In this document: piece by piece, positions 7,159 to 16,412 of the stretch
How positions within the stretch are numbered: position 1 is the stretch's first letter
Layout of the letters: every line of letters begins with the position of its first letter
The notes under the pieces: generated by a model
What the model was told of the DNA's origin: nothing
Seen by the model: only the letters and a program-made list of their open reading frames with translations
Database searches by the model: none
IMG/VR virus record: IMGVR_UViG_3300047472_000153
Span: 1-38,377 of that record
Direction: 5' to 3' (one strand)
From: a virus
DNA length: 38,377 bases
Translations under genes and position numbers: made by a program

Positions 7159-10100
7159 GCGGCCACCCTCGGCCTGGTGGCCATGACTTTGCCAAGATAC
7201 TGTGTCTGCTTGCGGATATCGGCCGACGTGGCGCTGCTGCCGAGCTGCTTGTTGATCGAGTCGAGCAGTTTGTTCTGGTCATCGAGCAGTTTGTTCTGCT
7301 GGTCGACCATGTCGGCCTGGCGCTGCACCGCTGCAGGCGTCGCCACATTGGCCGCGGATTGGACCGGCGCGGCCGTGGTCACCGACCTGGACGAATTCAT
7401 GGCCTTCCAGATAGCATTCTGACCGGCCGTCAACACGCCCTCGCCCTGGTGTAACTCGGCGTAGTAGCCATCGAAGGGCACATTAGCCAGGCCGTTAAAG
7501 TGCGAGCCATGCAACTTGACGTATTCTGGCGACGACTCGATGCCGGCAGTGATCTGCGCAAGCGTCTGTCCCGAATCAAGCGCGTTGGTCCAAAATGCCA
7601 GGCCCGCATCATCGCCCGCGACCGACCGCCCCAACAAACTTTCATAAAGCGAATTGATGACGCCGGTTTCGGCGGTGCTGGCCGTGGCGGTGTCGGCGTC
7701 GCCGCTGCCAGGCGTTAAATCATTGGCGGCCGTGGCGCTCGCTTTTAACGCTGTGGTCAGGTCGAGGATCGCCTGCAGCACCTGGTCGGTGGTGGTGTTG
7801 AGGTCGACCAGCTGGCCGACCTCGTCCGTCATCGCATCAAGCTGCGCCTGGTCGGCTGAAATTTGCTTTCCGGTCGAGGCGGCGAGCGCGGTCAGGTCCG
7901 ACTGCACCTTCGCCGCGTCGTTCGCATATGCCTGCGTCGAGCCGTTATATGCCTTGTCGGCGGTGAGATATGCCTGTGCCGCCGCCGAGAGCTGGCCCTG
8001 CGCGGTGGCGTCGCCGCTGTTGGCCAGCGACAGCGTACTTTCGTACGTCTGCTTGGTCTCAGCGAGTTTCTGTTCAGGGCTGAGCGATGACAGGTCGCCC
8101 GTGTCCAGGCTTTCCTTTAGGTTCAGTACGGTGTCCTGGAACTGCGTCAGCTTGTCGATCACATCCTGTTGCGCCGACGCCTCCGATTTATAGGCGGTCA
8201 CCAGGTCGTCGCTCTTGCTCAAGACATCGGCGGCGGCCTGCGCCGCATAGAGCTGTTTCGTCAATGCCGCCATTGCTGGCGACAGCGCTTCAAGTGCGAG
8301 CTGATGCTGTTGTTCCAGGATGGCTGCGGCGCCGGCAGCATCGCCGGTCGCCGCGAAGATTTGGGATTGCAGGTCGAGCTGGTCGGAAAGTTCGTCAGGG
8401 TGTGTCTGCGCGAACGCACTTTCTAACTGCATCAGCGATTCAAATTCTTGCTCGCCGGCGGCGGTGGACAGATCAAGGCTGTCGACGACGTCTTTAAATT
8501 GATCTTTGGTCGTCACGCTGGAAAGGCCGAGAGCATCCATGGCGTCCGATACTGCCTTTGTTTCTGGCGCCAACTTTTGAGCATCGGTGAGGTAATCGCT
8601 GGCAAAGGATGCCGCCTGAGAATTGAGCGTATCGGCGCCGCCAGCTAGCAATATCAGCTGGGCGCGTGCACCCTCCGAGGCCAGGCCAACGGCGCCAAAC
8701 GCCGAAGCCGCATCCTTGCCAAGGAAACTGGCCACCTGGTTGGTGGCGGTGAATTCCTCGGTTACGCGATTGAGCGCAACGCTCGTCGCCTCGGTCGGTG
8801 CTTTTAACGCGGCGATGTCTTCGAGCGTTACCTGCGTACCAAAGATCGCCTGGCCGGAGTCCTTGAGCGAATTGCGATAAGTCAGCAGTGCCTCGGCCTC
8901 GGTGGCCAGCTGTTCCGACGTGCCGCTAAAGCCCGCCTCAAGCTGCCCGAGTGCGGGATCAACAGCGTTCAAAATCGTGGTGATGCGGTCGGCGAACACG
9001 GCGTCGAGCTGGCCCGAAGCATTCTGGTCGGTCCCCTCGGCGCCGAGGTGGACTGAGTCCGTGTGGTCGGACAATGCTGCCGTGACGTCAGCTTTTTCCG
9101 ACGTCGTCAACAGGCTGGCCAGCGCGTCGTCGGTGGTCGAGACATTCTTGATGAGCGCCTGCACTTCCGACGAATTTGTATCGGACCAAAAACTGGACGA
9201 GACGCCGAACGTGCCAAAAGAGGATGTGCCGTAGCCGCCAATATAAGGATTGGTCGACTGGCCTTCGTTGCCACGCTCGTTGATACTGATATTGCCAGGA
9301 TCGTTGTTACTGGCGAAGGTCAGGCGCGTGTCGCTTTCTGGTCCATCCCCGCCACCGAAGATGGAATACGCCGCCAGCGCGGCCAGGCCGACCCAGCCAA
9401 CTGGGCCGATGGATGCCAGTGCCCCCTCGGCGCCGGCCGCGCCCGCTCCCGCTGCCGCAGCGCCACCTTCCGCAGCACCGGCAGCGGCGACGCCGCTTTC
9501 AGCCGCTGCGGCCGCCGTGCCTGCGGCTGCGCCAGCTGTGGCGCCGGCCTCTGTCGCGGCCGACGTCCAGCCTTCCAGCGACGCCAGCGTGCCGATGGCA
9601 TCGCCGCCAGTTGCGCCGGCCACATTCGCCGCCAGCACCGACGTCGGCGCGACCGAGGTCGAGCCAGCGAGCCAAGCACCGATTGAGCCTGAACCCGTGG
9701 CCGTGATGGCGGTGTAGGCCGATTTCGCCGTATTGACAGCGTTGATAAGGCTACCGATGCTGCCTGAGGCCGACGCAGCGGCGGAGCTTTGCGGCGCGGT
9801 CGGATTGAGGATCGACGCGGCCAACGTGCCGACGAAATTGATGGGGATGTTCAGAGCCTGGCTGACCAAAGTGGTCTTCAGCTTTTTCCACGCATTTGCG
9901 CCACCATTGGCGATAGCATCGGCGAGCGTTTCCTCAACGTGCTTGGCAGTTGAGTCCCAGGCGGCCGACGCGGCCTTCGAGGCATCGGCATTGGCCTGCG
10001 CTACCGCATTTGAGCCCAGCACCGTGGCCAACTGCTGGCGGGCCGCGATCTGTGCATTGATCTGGCTGAGAACGTCCGTGTAGATTCCCCGTGCCGCCTC

Positions 10101-12677
10101 ATTCAAGTCGTCCTGTTTGAGCAGGTTTTCAATCGCCGCTTTCTGATTTTTCAGGTCAGCGGTGGCGGCATCCTCCTGCGCCTTCTTGAGCGCGTCGACC
10201 TGAGCCTTGGTTTTTCCAATCTCGGCGCCGTGTTCGGTCTCTTTGCTGATCTGGTCGTCCAGCGATTTCACTATCGCTTGGCCGCCCTTATCGATGGAAT
10301 CAATGTAATCGTCATACGTTTTCTGCGCATTGGCAGACTGTAGGGCGCTATCATCACCACCGGCCGCGCTCATTTTTTGGACGAAATCCTGGTGCACCTT
10401 CACCAGTTGGTCGGCCTTTTCCTTGGCTGCGGCGACCTCGGACGGATTCTTAGCCTGGGCCAGTGATGCCGCGACCAGCGACATTTCCTTCGCGTACGTC
10501 TGCGCCTCGGCGGCGCTGTACTCGTCGCGCGCCGCCTTACGGCCGGCGAAATATTCATCGTCGGACGTGGCAAATTTTGTGTGGTACAGCGTCAGCATCT
10601 TGTCGCGGGCGTCGAAGATTGCCTTGCTGCTGTCCAGGGCGGTTTGCTCCTGCAGCAACGCATCCTGCAATACCTTCGAGCGGTCATCGGTTCCGCTGGT
10701 ATCGGTGTGCGCTTTGGTGAGCGCCGCGACGTGGTCGGAAATAGCCTGATCAGTCACCAGGGGACTGTCAGGATTGACTGCCTTGATGTTGTTGACGTTC
10801 TCGTAATACTTGTCCAGGGCGATCTGCAGTTCGCTCAAGCCCTTCTTTTGTATCTTCAAATCATCGGCGGCAATTTCGGACGCGGAATGCGCTGCCTTCG
10901 ACTGCGCCATTGCGGCGGCGCTTTTCTGCGCAGCGGCGTCATTGACCTTATTGAGGTCTGCCTGAGCTGCGGCCAGCGCAGTCACATCGGCGGCGCGGAC
11001 TTTTGCCAGATATTCCTGGCTGTATGCTGCGGGCGCACCCTCGTCGCTGTCCGTGTAGGTGCCGTTGTCAATCGACGCGATTTCTTTCTTAATGCTAGCT
11101 ACCTGGATAGCCGGCGTCTGCTTCTTGCCCAAGTCACCGAGGGCGTCGACGGCGCCATTGATCGACTCTTTGATCGCATTCCATTTTTTTGCGATGGTGC
11201 CGAGATTGTCGTTAATCTCGTCGGCGCGATCCTTCGTCGCCTTGGCGAACGTTTCAGTGGCAAGCGCCGAGGCGCCCTTCGCGTCGCCTTCTTTCTCCAG
11301 CGCGACGATCTGTTCATAGACCGCTTCGGTCAAGAAATGATAGGTGTCGTCCAGTTTGAGCGTGGCGCGGGAAATGACGTCCGTCGACCGCGCCGAGCTG
11401 CCTTCACTTTGAACGGCCAGGCTTTCGAACTGGGCGATGGTGGAATCGATCGACTTGCCGGTCGCCTTTTCCATGGCGACGGCCGCTTCGGAGATATAAC
11501 CGATCTGGTCGCCCGTAAATTTACCGCTGCTGGCCAGTTCGGTAACGGCCTTTTTTGCCTCGTTGAGGCTTCCGCCGCTGGCCGCCGCCGCGTGCGCCAG
11601 GTCGTTAAGACCATCGCTGGTAACGCCGGCATAGTCGTTCGTCAGGATCAGGGCATCCGCCATTTCCTTCTGTTCGGATGCACCTTTGATCGCCGCGTAA
11701 CCGACGCCGGCCACGGCCACCGTCAGCGCGGCCGCCGTAAGGCCAGCAGCGCTAAACAGTAAACTGGCGGCGCCGGTCGATTCGGCCAGGACCATCATCG
11801 AACCGCCGAACTTAGAAAAATTGCCTTGGCTCAGCTCATGGGCGAGCACGATGACTTCCCGCCGGGCGGCGTTGGACGACAGGCTGAAACCATCCATGTG
11901 GCCGCCAGCGCCTTTTGCACCGTCGCCGGCTTTGCCCAGCGCATCGATCAACGGCGCGGCTTCTTCGCTGACGCCCAGTTGGGCGGCGCGCATTGCCAGC
12001 AGCTCGCTCTTGTTCAGGCCGATTGCAGCGGTTTGCGCTTTGAGCGAGGCAATGAAAGTGTCAGCGGCCTGGCCATTCTTCTGTTCTGCGGCGATCTGCT
12101 CGCGCAGCGCCTCGGCGTTGCCGGCAATCGCTGCGGCCTGCGCCTGGACGGCTTGCGTGCCACCCTTAAGCGCCGCCTCGTACTCGGCGATTTCAGCGGC
12201 GTTCTTTCCCAGCATGTCGTATTGACGCTGCAGGGAAGCGACATATTTTAGCGATTCCTCGCTGGCCACGCTGCTGACAGCTGTCCCCGTCTGGGGCTGC
12301 GACATCTGTGCATTGGCTGCGGCGACGGCTCTGGCGTAGTTGACGCTCTCGTCAGCGGCCGCGCGAACGCTGGCAGCATTGAGGTCGAGCGAACTGGTGG
12401 AATTGTCTACGACGGCAATCTGTTGAAGCGATGCAGCGACCATGTTGCGGATGCGGTCGGTCGCAGCAGCTTCGGATTCGGTCCAGGCTTGCGCCGATTG
12501 GGCGGCGCTGGCGGTCGACGCGGCGCTGTCAGAAAACGCGGCGGCCATCTGCTGGCCGGCCTGCACAGCCTGGTTGCCGGTGGCCGTCGACGCGGCGCCA
12601 ATCTTCTCGATATCCGCGACGGCGGTTTGACCATCGACATCGATGCGAATACCAAATTGAATCTGATTGGCGGCCAC
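7155..12677 (-). CDS. Tail tape measure protein with C-terminal DUF4214-like segment
   Basis: At 1840 residues, it is the longest gene and lies after the tail chaperones, as tape measures do. It is dominated by Ala, Gln, Lys and Asp in long helical stretches, with hydrophobic segments near residues 300-330 (SLLFSAAGLTAAALTVAVAGV) and in the middle (Gly/Ala-rich, near 1030-1130). Near the C-terminus, an SLYESLLGRSVAGDDAGLAF stretch followed by SSPEYV resembles a DUF4214 domain. The protein sets tail length and helps DNA pass the envelope. At about 0.15 nm per residue the tail would be roughly 275 nm. The start is a GTG at 12677 with AAAGG upstream. There is no in-frame ATG close by. Confidence 0.93.
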   Translation of the reverse strand: MAANQIQFGIRIDVDGQTAVADIEKIGAASTATGNQAVQAGQQMAAAFSDSAASTASAAQSAQAWTESEAAATDRIRNMVAASLQQIAVVDNSTSSLDLNAASVRAAADESVNYARAVAAANAQMSQPQTGTAVSSVASEESLKYVASLQRQYDMLGKNAAEIAEYEAALKGGTQAVQAQAAAIAGNAEALREQIAAEQKNGQAADTFIASLKAQTAAIGLNKSELLAMRAAQLGVSEEAAPLIDALGKAGDGAKGAGGHMDGFSLSSNAARREVIVLAHELSQGNFSKFGGSMMVLAESTGAASLLFSAAGLTAAALTVAVAGVGYAAIKGASEQKEMADALILTNDYAGVTSDGLNDLAHAAAASGGSLNEAKKAVTELASSGKFTGDQIGYISEAAVAMEKATGKSIDSTIAQFESLAVQSEGSSARSTDVISRATLKLDDTYHFLTEAVYEQIVALEKEGDAKGASALATETFAKATKDRADEINDNLGTIAKKWNAIKESINGAVDALGDLGKKQTPAIQVASIKKEIASIDNGTYTDSDEGAPAAYSQEYLAKVRAADVTALAAAQADLNKVNDAAAQKSAAAMAQSKAAHSASEIAADDLKIQKKGLSELQIALDKYYENVNNIKAVNPDSPLVTDQAISDHVAALTKAHTDTSGTDDRSKVLQDALLQEQTALDSSKAIFDARDKMLTLYHTKFATSDDEYFAGRKAARDEYSAAEAQTYAKEMSLVAASLAQAKNPSEVAAAKEKADQLVKVHQDFVQKMSAAGGDDSALQSANAQKTYDDYIDSIDKGGQAIVKSLDDQISKETEHGAEIGKTKAQVDALKKAQEDAATADLKNQKAAIENLLKQDDLNEAARGIYTDVLSQINAQIAARQQLATVLGSNAVAQANADASKAASAAWDSTAKHVEETLADAIANGGANAWKKLKTTLVSQALNIPINFVGTLAASILNPTAPQSSAAASASGSIGSLINAVNTAKSAYTAITATGSGSIGAWLAGSTSVAPTSVLAANVAGATGGDAIGTLASLEGWTSAATEAGATAGAAAGTAAAAAESGVAAAGAAEGGAAAAGAGAAGAEGALASIGPVGWVGLAALAAYSIFGGGDGPESDTRLTFASNNDPGNISINERGNEGQSTNPYIGGYGTSSFGTFGVSSSFWSDTNSSEVQALIKNVSTTDDALASLLTTSEKADVTAALSDHTDSVHLGAEGTDQNASGQLDAVFADRITTILNAVDPALGQLEAGFSGTSEQLATEAEALLTYRNSLKDSGQAIFGTQVTLEDIAALKAPTEATSVALNRVTEEFTATNQVASFLGKDAASAFGAVGLASEGARAQLILLAGGADTLNSQAASFASDYLTDAQKLAPETKAVSDAMDALGLSSVTTKDQFKDVVDSLDLSTAAGEQEFESLMQLESAFAQTHPDELSDQLDLQSQIFAATGDAAGAAAILEQQHQLALEALSPAMAALTKQLYAAQAAADVLSKSDDLVTAYKSEASAQQDVIDKLTQFQDTVLNLKESLDTGDLSSLSPEQKLAETKQTYESTLSLANSGDATAQGQLSAAAQAYLTADKAYNGSTQAYANDAAKVQSDLTALAASTGKQISADQAQLDAMTDEVGQLVDLNTTTDQVLQAILDLTTALKASATAANDLTPGSGDADTATASTAETGVINSLYESLLGRSVAGDDAGLAFWTNALDSGQTLAQITAGIESSPEYVKLHGSHFNGLANVPFDGYYAELHQGEGVLTAGQNAIWKAMNSSRSVTTAAPVQSAANVATPAAVQRQADMVDQQNKLLDDQNKLLDSINKQLGSSATSADIRKQTQYLGKVMATRPRVAA

Positions 12678-12682
12678 TAATA

Positions 12683-13380
12683 TTACCTTTCGTTTAAGAC
12701 TGGAAGCGCAGCGGCTTCCATCACCTGCAGGCCGTCAAAAATGTCGGCCCACTCGGCCCTGTCGATGCCCATCAGCTCCAGGGTCGCCTTGACCTTTTGG
12801 TAATCGAGCCCCTGGTAGACAACAGCGCCGATACCGACCAGCATTTGCCACTGGCTGCTAAGCGCCGTGAAGACGCGGACGGTGGTGACGTTTTCGGGGA
12901 AGAGTTCGTATGTAACGACGCGGCGCCGGAGATATTCGTCGGCCTCTTTGAAGCGGCCGAGAACCCGGAGGTCTTCGGCCACTTCGTCGGGACCGCTGTA
13001 CTTTCTGCCACCTGCAATCCAGATGGCGGCGCCTTCTAGTTTTTTGCTTTGGCCGCGTTCAACGAGGCGTAGAAGGCACGTACGATGCATTGACGAACCG
13101 GGAACACATCGAGCACGGCCGCAAAATTCGCGTCGTTGAAGTCCAACGGCGTGCCGTTCGCATCGGTAACGTCAGTGCCCCAGCCCGCCATCACTTGCGT
13201 GGCAAACTCGGCGTCGGTGATGCTGCCCGCCGTCGATTGTTCCCGCAGCGAGTCCAGTTGCGATTGCGAGAACCGTTTGAACAGCGCGGTAAAAGCGGAC
13301 AAAACAGCCTCGCCGTTATCGCCTGGCTGCGTAACGGTGACTTGGGCCGAATAGGTCGGGGATTGGGCAATGGTAAACAT
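12683..13380 (-). CDS. Tail assembly chaperone, -1 frameshift fusion form (GT-like)
   Basis: The downstream frame, ending at 12683, has no convincing start. It is joined to the upstream frame at the slippery heptamer A AAA AAC (13045-13039), directly before the TAG stop. A -1 shift there gives a protein of about 232 residues that continues KKLEGAAIWIAGGRKYSGPD. This matches the lambda G/GT arrangement, in which the longer form binds the tape measure and recruits tail tube subunits. The gene lies between the tail tube and the tape measure, as expected. The slip is predicted, not shown. Confidence 0.85.
13036..13380 (-). CDS. Tail assembly chaperone, short form (G-like)
   Basis: The 114-residue product of the unshifted frame starts at the ATG at 13380 and ends at a TAG directly after the slippery site. 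It begins MFTIAQSPTYSAQVTV and contains a helical region, FSQSQLDSLREQ. Short and long forms share this N-terminus. In siphophages the short form is made in large excess and coats the tape measure during tail assembly. It lies between the tail tube gene and the tape measure. Confidence 0.82.
   Translation of the reverse strand: MFTIAQSPTYSAQVTVTQPGDNGEAVLSAFTALFKRFSQSQLDSLREQSTAGSITDAEFATQVMAGWGTDVTDANGTPLDFNDANFAAVLDVFPVRQCIVRAFYASLNAAKAKN
13039..13045 (-). promoter_or_regulatory. Programmed -1 ribosomal frameshift site, A AAA AAC
   Basis: On the minus strand the zero frame reads GCA AAA AAC TAG. The X XXY YYZ heptamer A AAA AAC is the canonical -1 slip sequence, and the stop follows at once. 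After the slip the frame opens into the tail chaperone extension. GC-rich sequence follows downstream; I did not establish a stimulatory stem or pseudoknot. Confidence 0.85.
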
Positions 13381-13444
13381 ATGTTCTTCTCTTTCGCGGT
13401 GGTGGGTGGTAAAAAATTGCTCGGCGTGCGGTGAGCGTTAAAAA

Positions 13445-14401
13445 TTACTTGCAGGTCAGTGCAATCTCGTCATTGCCGTTGACCGGTTTCGGGCTCAGCG
13501 TCAACTTGTAGGCAAAGACGCCGTCGACGTTGGTCTCTTCGACGTTGGTGATGGACGCCTTCAGGTCGGTCTGGATGCGCTTGCCGACGACCGAGCCGTG
13601 CGTGTTGGAGAACGACACCACCTCGTTCGATTCAGCGATGGCGTACGGATCGAACACAGTCAAACTCGGTGCCAACACGGTGCAATCGGCGGTAGGCTTA
13701 CGGTCGGTCAACTGCACCTCGCGTTGCGGGCCCGGGAGATCGGTCTGAGTCAAGGTGTTGCCGCAGGCCCAGTTGAAGTCCGAGAACACCATATCGACGC
13801 CGGCAATCGTCATCGGGCCAGTGTTGGCCGAGTTGATCGCCTCTTCAACCTGCCAACCAGTGGTATCGGTCGGCACGGCGTCAGCGGCAACTGGACGCAG
13901 GTAGAGTGCATTCAGTTCGACTGTCATCAGAGGGATGCCGGCCGACGTCATCTTGATTTTTGGATCGACCCGGGCGCCCTGGAATTTGTACAGGCCACCA
14001 TCGATGTTCAGGTAAGCGCACAGGCTGGCGACGTTTTCGCTGACCAGGTTGTATGCGGCCGTCTGACCAGCGGTCAGCGTTTCGGCGAAACCGGATGCCA
14101 GCAGCAGCGGCGCCCATTTCGGCGCGGTGCCGGCGACCCCAGAGGGTGCCAGCGCGATATCGAAGGTCAGTGAAGACCAGATCGATACGACCAGCGTGCC
14201 GCCGTTACCGAAGTAAGGCATTTCGATATTGCGGTCGACCGTCTTGGCATCAAACGACTTGAGCGAGACATTGCGCGCCTCGTACCAGTTGAGCAGGCCC
14301 GTCAGGACCGGGTCGACGCCATAGGTTGTTTCCAGGCCCACCAGAACCAGCTTCTTCGTCCAGAAGCGTGGCTTGGCTAAGATGTTCGGCGTTGCAGCCA
14401 T
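13445..14401 (-). CDS. Major tail tube protein
   Basis: The 318-residue protein is placed directly before the tail chaperones and tape measure, which is where the tail tube subunit lies. It begins MAATPNILAKPRFWTKKLVL and has an alternating beta pattern with a C-terminal half (DLKASITNVEETNVDGVFAY) typical of two-domain tube proteins. The start is the ATG at 14401, with AAGGAG seven bases upstream; the open frame extends further but without initiation signals. No tail sheath gene is present beside it, which indicates a non-contractile tail. Confidence 0.8.
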   Translation of the reverse strand: MAATPNILAKPRFWTKKLVLVGLETTYGVDPVLTGLLNWYEARNVSLKSFDAKTVDRNIEMPYFGNGGTLVVSIWSSLTFDIALAPSGVAGTAPKWAPLLLASGFAETLTAGQTAAYNLVSENVASLCAYLNIDGGLYKFQGARVDPKIKMTSAGIPLMTVELNALYLRPVAADAVPTDTTGWQVEEAINSANTGPMTIAGVDMVFSDFNWACGNTLTQTDLPGPQREVQLTDRKPTADCTVLAPSLTVFDPYAIAESNEVVSFSNTHGSVVGKRIQTDLKASITNVEETNVDGVFAYKLTLSPKPVNGNDEIALTCK

Positions 14402-14402
14402 A

Positions 14403-14612
14403 TCAATTCTCCTTCGATTGTTGGGACATTTGTTCTTGCGGTGCTGTTTCGGCCGGCGTGGTGTCCGGCGCCGAGGCGGCACTCGGTTGCGTTGCCGCCG
14501 TGGCCTCGCCGGCCGGAGCCCGCGCACCGGATTGCGGGTCAACGACGTAGCGCCCGCCGATGCCCCAGTACGGGTCGCCGATGAACTGCAGGCCGGTATC
14601 GGTGTTCAACAT
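14403..14612 (-). CDS. Small Mu gp38-like protein (DUF2635-like)
   Basis: The 69-residue protein has a conserved-looking head, LNTDTGLQFIGDPYWGIGG, and a low-complexity Ala/Pro/Thr tail. It lies between the gp37-like gene and the tail tube, the place of the small gp38-type gene of Mu-like phages. AGGAG lies six bases before the ATG at 14612, better spaced than for the GTG one codon earlier. Role unknown; position suggests tail or neck assembly. Confidence 0.65.
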   Translation of the reverse strand: MLNTDTGLQFIGDPYWGIGGRYVVDPQSGARAPAGEATAATQPSAASAPDTTPAETAPQEQMSQQSKEN

Positions 14613-15028
14613 CACATGCTCCTGTCATAAAAGGCGGTGACATACACGTCCTGCCACCACATGTAGCCGTCCTTAAACAGCATCAGATTGGCCGCGCCGC
14701 GCTGCAATGGATCGCACTCGGCGTTCGGTTGCCAACCCAGCAGCGACGCCTTGACGGCCTGGCGCAGCACCGTCATGTCCAGGCCGGCCGCCACGCCCTG
14801 CGCGTCGCTGACGTTGCGCACCACCAGCATCACGGCCACCTTGGCGGTTACGCGCTGCAGGACGATGTTCACGTTCTGGTTTGGCGCAGCGTCCTCCTCC
14901 AGCGGAAAAACGAAAGCGCATGGCGTCAGGTTCGGATTCTTTTCAGCGGCGGCCTGGAAGGCGGCGGCGCCCCCCACCAGTTTCAGTTCGGCCACGCTGC
15001 CCAGGCGATCAATGATTTCCTGGATCAT
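14612..15028 (-). CDS. Mu gp37-like protein (DUF1834), tail terminator or neck
   Basis: The 138-residue protein begins MIQEIIDRLGSVAELK and ends QDVYVTAFYDRSM. Its size, fold pattern (helix, then beta strands with a helix) and place after the gp36-like gene match the gp37/DUF1834 proteins of Mu-like phages, thought to act at the head-tail junction. Its ATG at 15028 overlaps the stop of the upstream gene (ATGA). The open frame extends upstream but only as an overlap with that gene. Confidence 0.75.
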   Translation of the reverse strand: MIQEIIDRLGSVAELKLVGGAAAFQAAAEKNPNLTPCAFVFPLEEDAAPNQNVNIVLQRVTAKVAVMLVVRNVSDAQGVAAGLDMTVLRQAVKASLLGWQPNAECDPLQRGAANLMLFKDGYMWWQDVYVTAFYDRSM

Positions 15029-15429
15029 GGCCGGCCCGCCCGTTTGAAGACCGAAGGCGAGCTGGTGTAAAGCACGGTTGCCGCGTCCGTATTGCCCGGT
15101 AGCTGCGCCGCGCCGACCAGGGCGAAGCGGCCAGCCTGCACGTCCTTCAACCACAACAGCGCGTCCTTGTAGTTGTTGCGTGCGGCGTCGGATGCGGATT
15201 CACCCAGCAGGTTGTAACGGGCGATGGTGCATGCCACCTGGGGAATCACGGCCGGGACCGGCTGCAGCGGGACGCTGTAACGCCCGCTGACATAGCCATC
15301 GATCATGGCCGAGGCATCCGCCAGGCGCTGGTCGACGGCGCCGGCCGGCAGCACCGACTCTCGCTGACTAACCTCGTCTTCACCGAACAGGTCGGCAAGG
15401 TCAGCCCGGGTTGCGTACGCGGTGGTCAT
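15025..15429 (-). CDS. Mu gp36-like protein (DUF1320), head completion
   Basis: The 134-residue protein has the DUF1320 pattern: MTTAYATRADLADLFGEDE at the N-terminus, a LADASAMIDGYVSGRYSVPL helix and strand, and a VACTIARYNL segment. In Mu-like phages this gene follows gpT and is thought to be a head-completion or connector protein. It lies three bases after gpT and overlaps the next gene by four bases. Confidence 0.85.
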   Translation of the reverse strand: MTTAYATRADLADLFGEDEVSQRESVLPAGAVDQRLADASAMIDGYVSGRYSVPLQPVPAVIPQVACTIARYNLLGESASDAARNNYKDALLWLKDVQAGRFALVGAAQLPGNTDAATVLYTSSPSVFKRAGRP

Positions 15430-15432
15430 GGA

Positions 15433-16356
15433 TTACTGACCGGTGCCAGTGCTACCGAAGCCCAGCTGCCAGAAGCCGTAACCGCCCGCCGCACGCGCTT
15501 CAGCACCGAACTTGTACTTCTTGGTGGTGAAGACGAGCTCGCTGTTCAGGTCGGTCTGGCTGACGAAGACCGCCTTTTTGCGTTCCTGGTAGATGAACGG
15601 CATGATGGGCTTGGTGCAGTCGAGCAGGAACCAGGCCGTGTCCGACGTTAGGCGCGCGTCTTCCACCACTTCGGCGGTGTTCTTGTACGGATTGGGCTCC
15701 TGGTCGGCCAGCTTGTCGCTTGTCATCAAGAGGCGGGCCGCATCGCCCAGCGCGGGAGGAACCAGCAAGATGGTCGGTGTGATGTTGAGCGGACGGCCTT
15801 CGTCATCTGCCATCTTGCGCATGGCCACGCGGGCAGCACCGTAACCGGCCTGGGCCAGCGCGAGCGAAGCGATGGAGAGAGGTACCGTGCTCATATTGGA
15901 CACGGTGATGGCCTTGCCTTTCGCATCCTTCGCCGGATGGCTGGTCGAGAAAAACGGCTGACCATCAAAGCACTTGTTGACGAACGCGCCGTTGGCCAGT
16001 TCCATGACGATTTCGTCGGGCAACTGCGAAGCCGAAAAGCCGGCGCCCTGTGCCTGAATCGAGTACATGCCGGTTTGGTCGTCGTCCAGGTCGTTGCGGT
16101 CAACTTCGACCGTCGCTTCCCAGTCGTCATTGACGACGCTGTATTTGCTGGCGGCCAGCGACTTGACATTCTTCTCGCCGATCCAGCGGCGCATCTTCGG
16201 AAAGCGGCTCAACCAGGCGTAGTCATTCTGGCTGCCGGTCGACGGCACGAGCATGGCGATTTTCTGCCAGACGGTTTGCGTACCGGTGAACGCGTTGTTG
16301 AACGTGGTCTTCAGGATGATGAAGAACGACGTTACGTTTTCTTTGTTGATTAACAT
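15433..16356 (-). CDS. Major capsid protein, Mu gpT family
   Basis: The 307-residue protein is close to the usual length of Mu gpT. The N-terminus MLINKENVTSFFIILKTTFN and the PKMRRWIGEKNVKSL segment are characteristic of the Mu-type major head subunit, as are the motifs FFSTSHPAKD and a C-terminal KKYKFGAEARAAGGYGFW. It forms the icosahedral shell with an HK97-type fold. Upstream are the protease/scaffold and the decoration-like gene, and downstream the gp36-like gene. Confidence 0.93.
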   Translation of the reverse strand: MLINKENVTSFFIILKTTFNNAFTGTQTVWQKIAMLVPSTGSQNDYAWLSRFPKMRRWIGEKNVKSLAASKYSVVNDDWEATVEVDRNDLDDDQTGMYSIQAQGAGFSASQLPDEIVMELANGAFVNKCFDGQPFFSTSHPAKDAKGKAITVSNMSTVPLSIASLALAQAGYGAARVAMRKMADDEGRPLNITPTILLVPPALGDAARLLMTSDKLADQEPNPYKNTAEVVEDARLTSDTAWFLLDCTKPIMPFIYQERKKAVFVSQTDLNSELVFTTKKYKFGAEARAAGGYGFWQLGFGSTGTGQ

Positions 16357-16412
16357 ACTTGCCTCTAATTAGAAGGATGGTGTTGGACTGCGGTTGCCTG
16401 GCCAAGCTGCGG

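Noticed and set aside
6337-7422. 361-residue plus-strand frame
   Set aside because: Antisense to the tip protein and the tape measure end; no ribosome site and His/Arg-rich shadow composition.
10581-11762. 393-residue open frame on the plus strand
   Set aside because: It lies wholly antisense to the tape measure gene and has low-complexity, Arg/Gly/Val-rich content typical of shadow frames in GC-rich DNA.
12683-13090. Independent start at 13090 for the second tail chaperone frame
   Set aside because: The segment before the slippery site is a shadow of the first frame; the A AAA AAC heptamer explains how the frame is reached.
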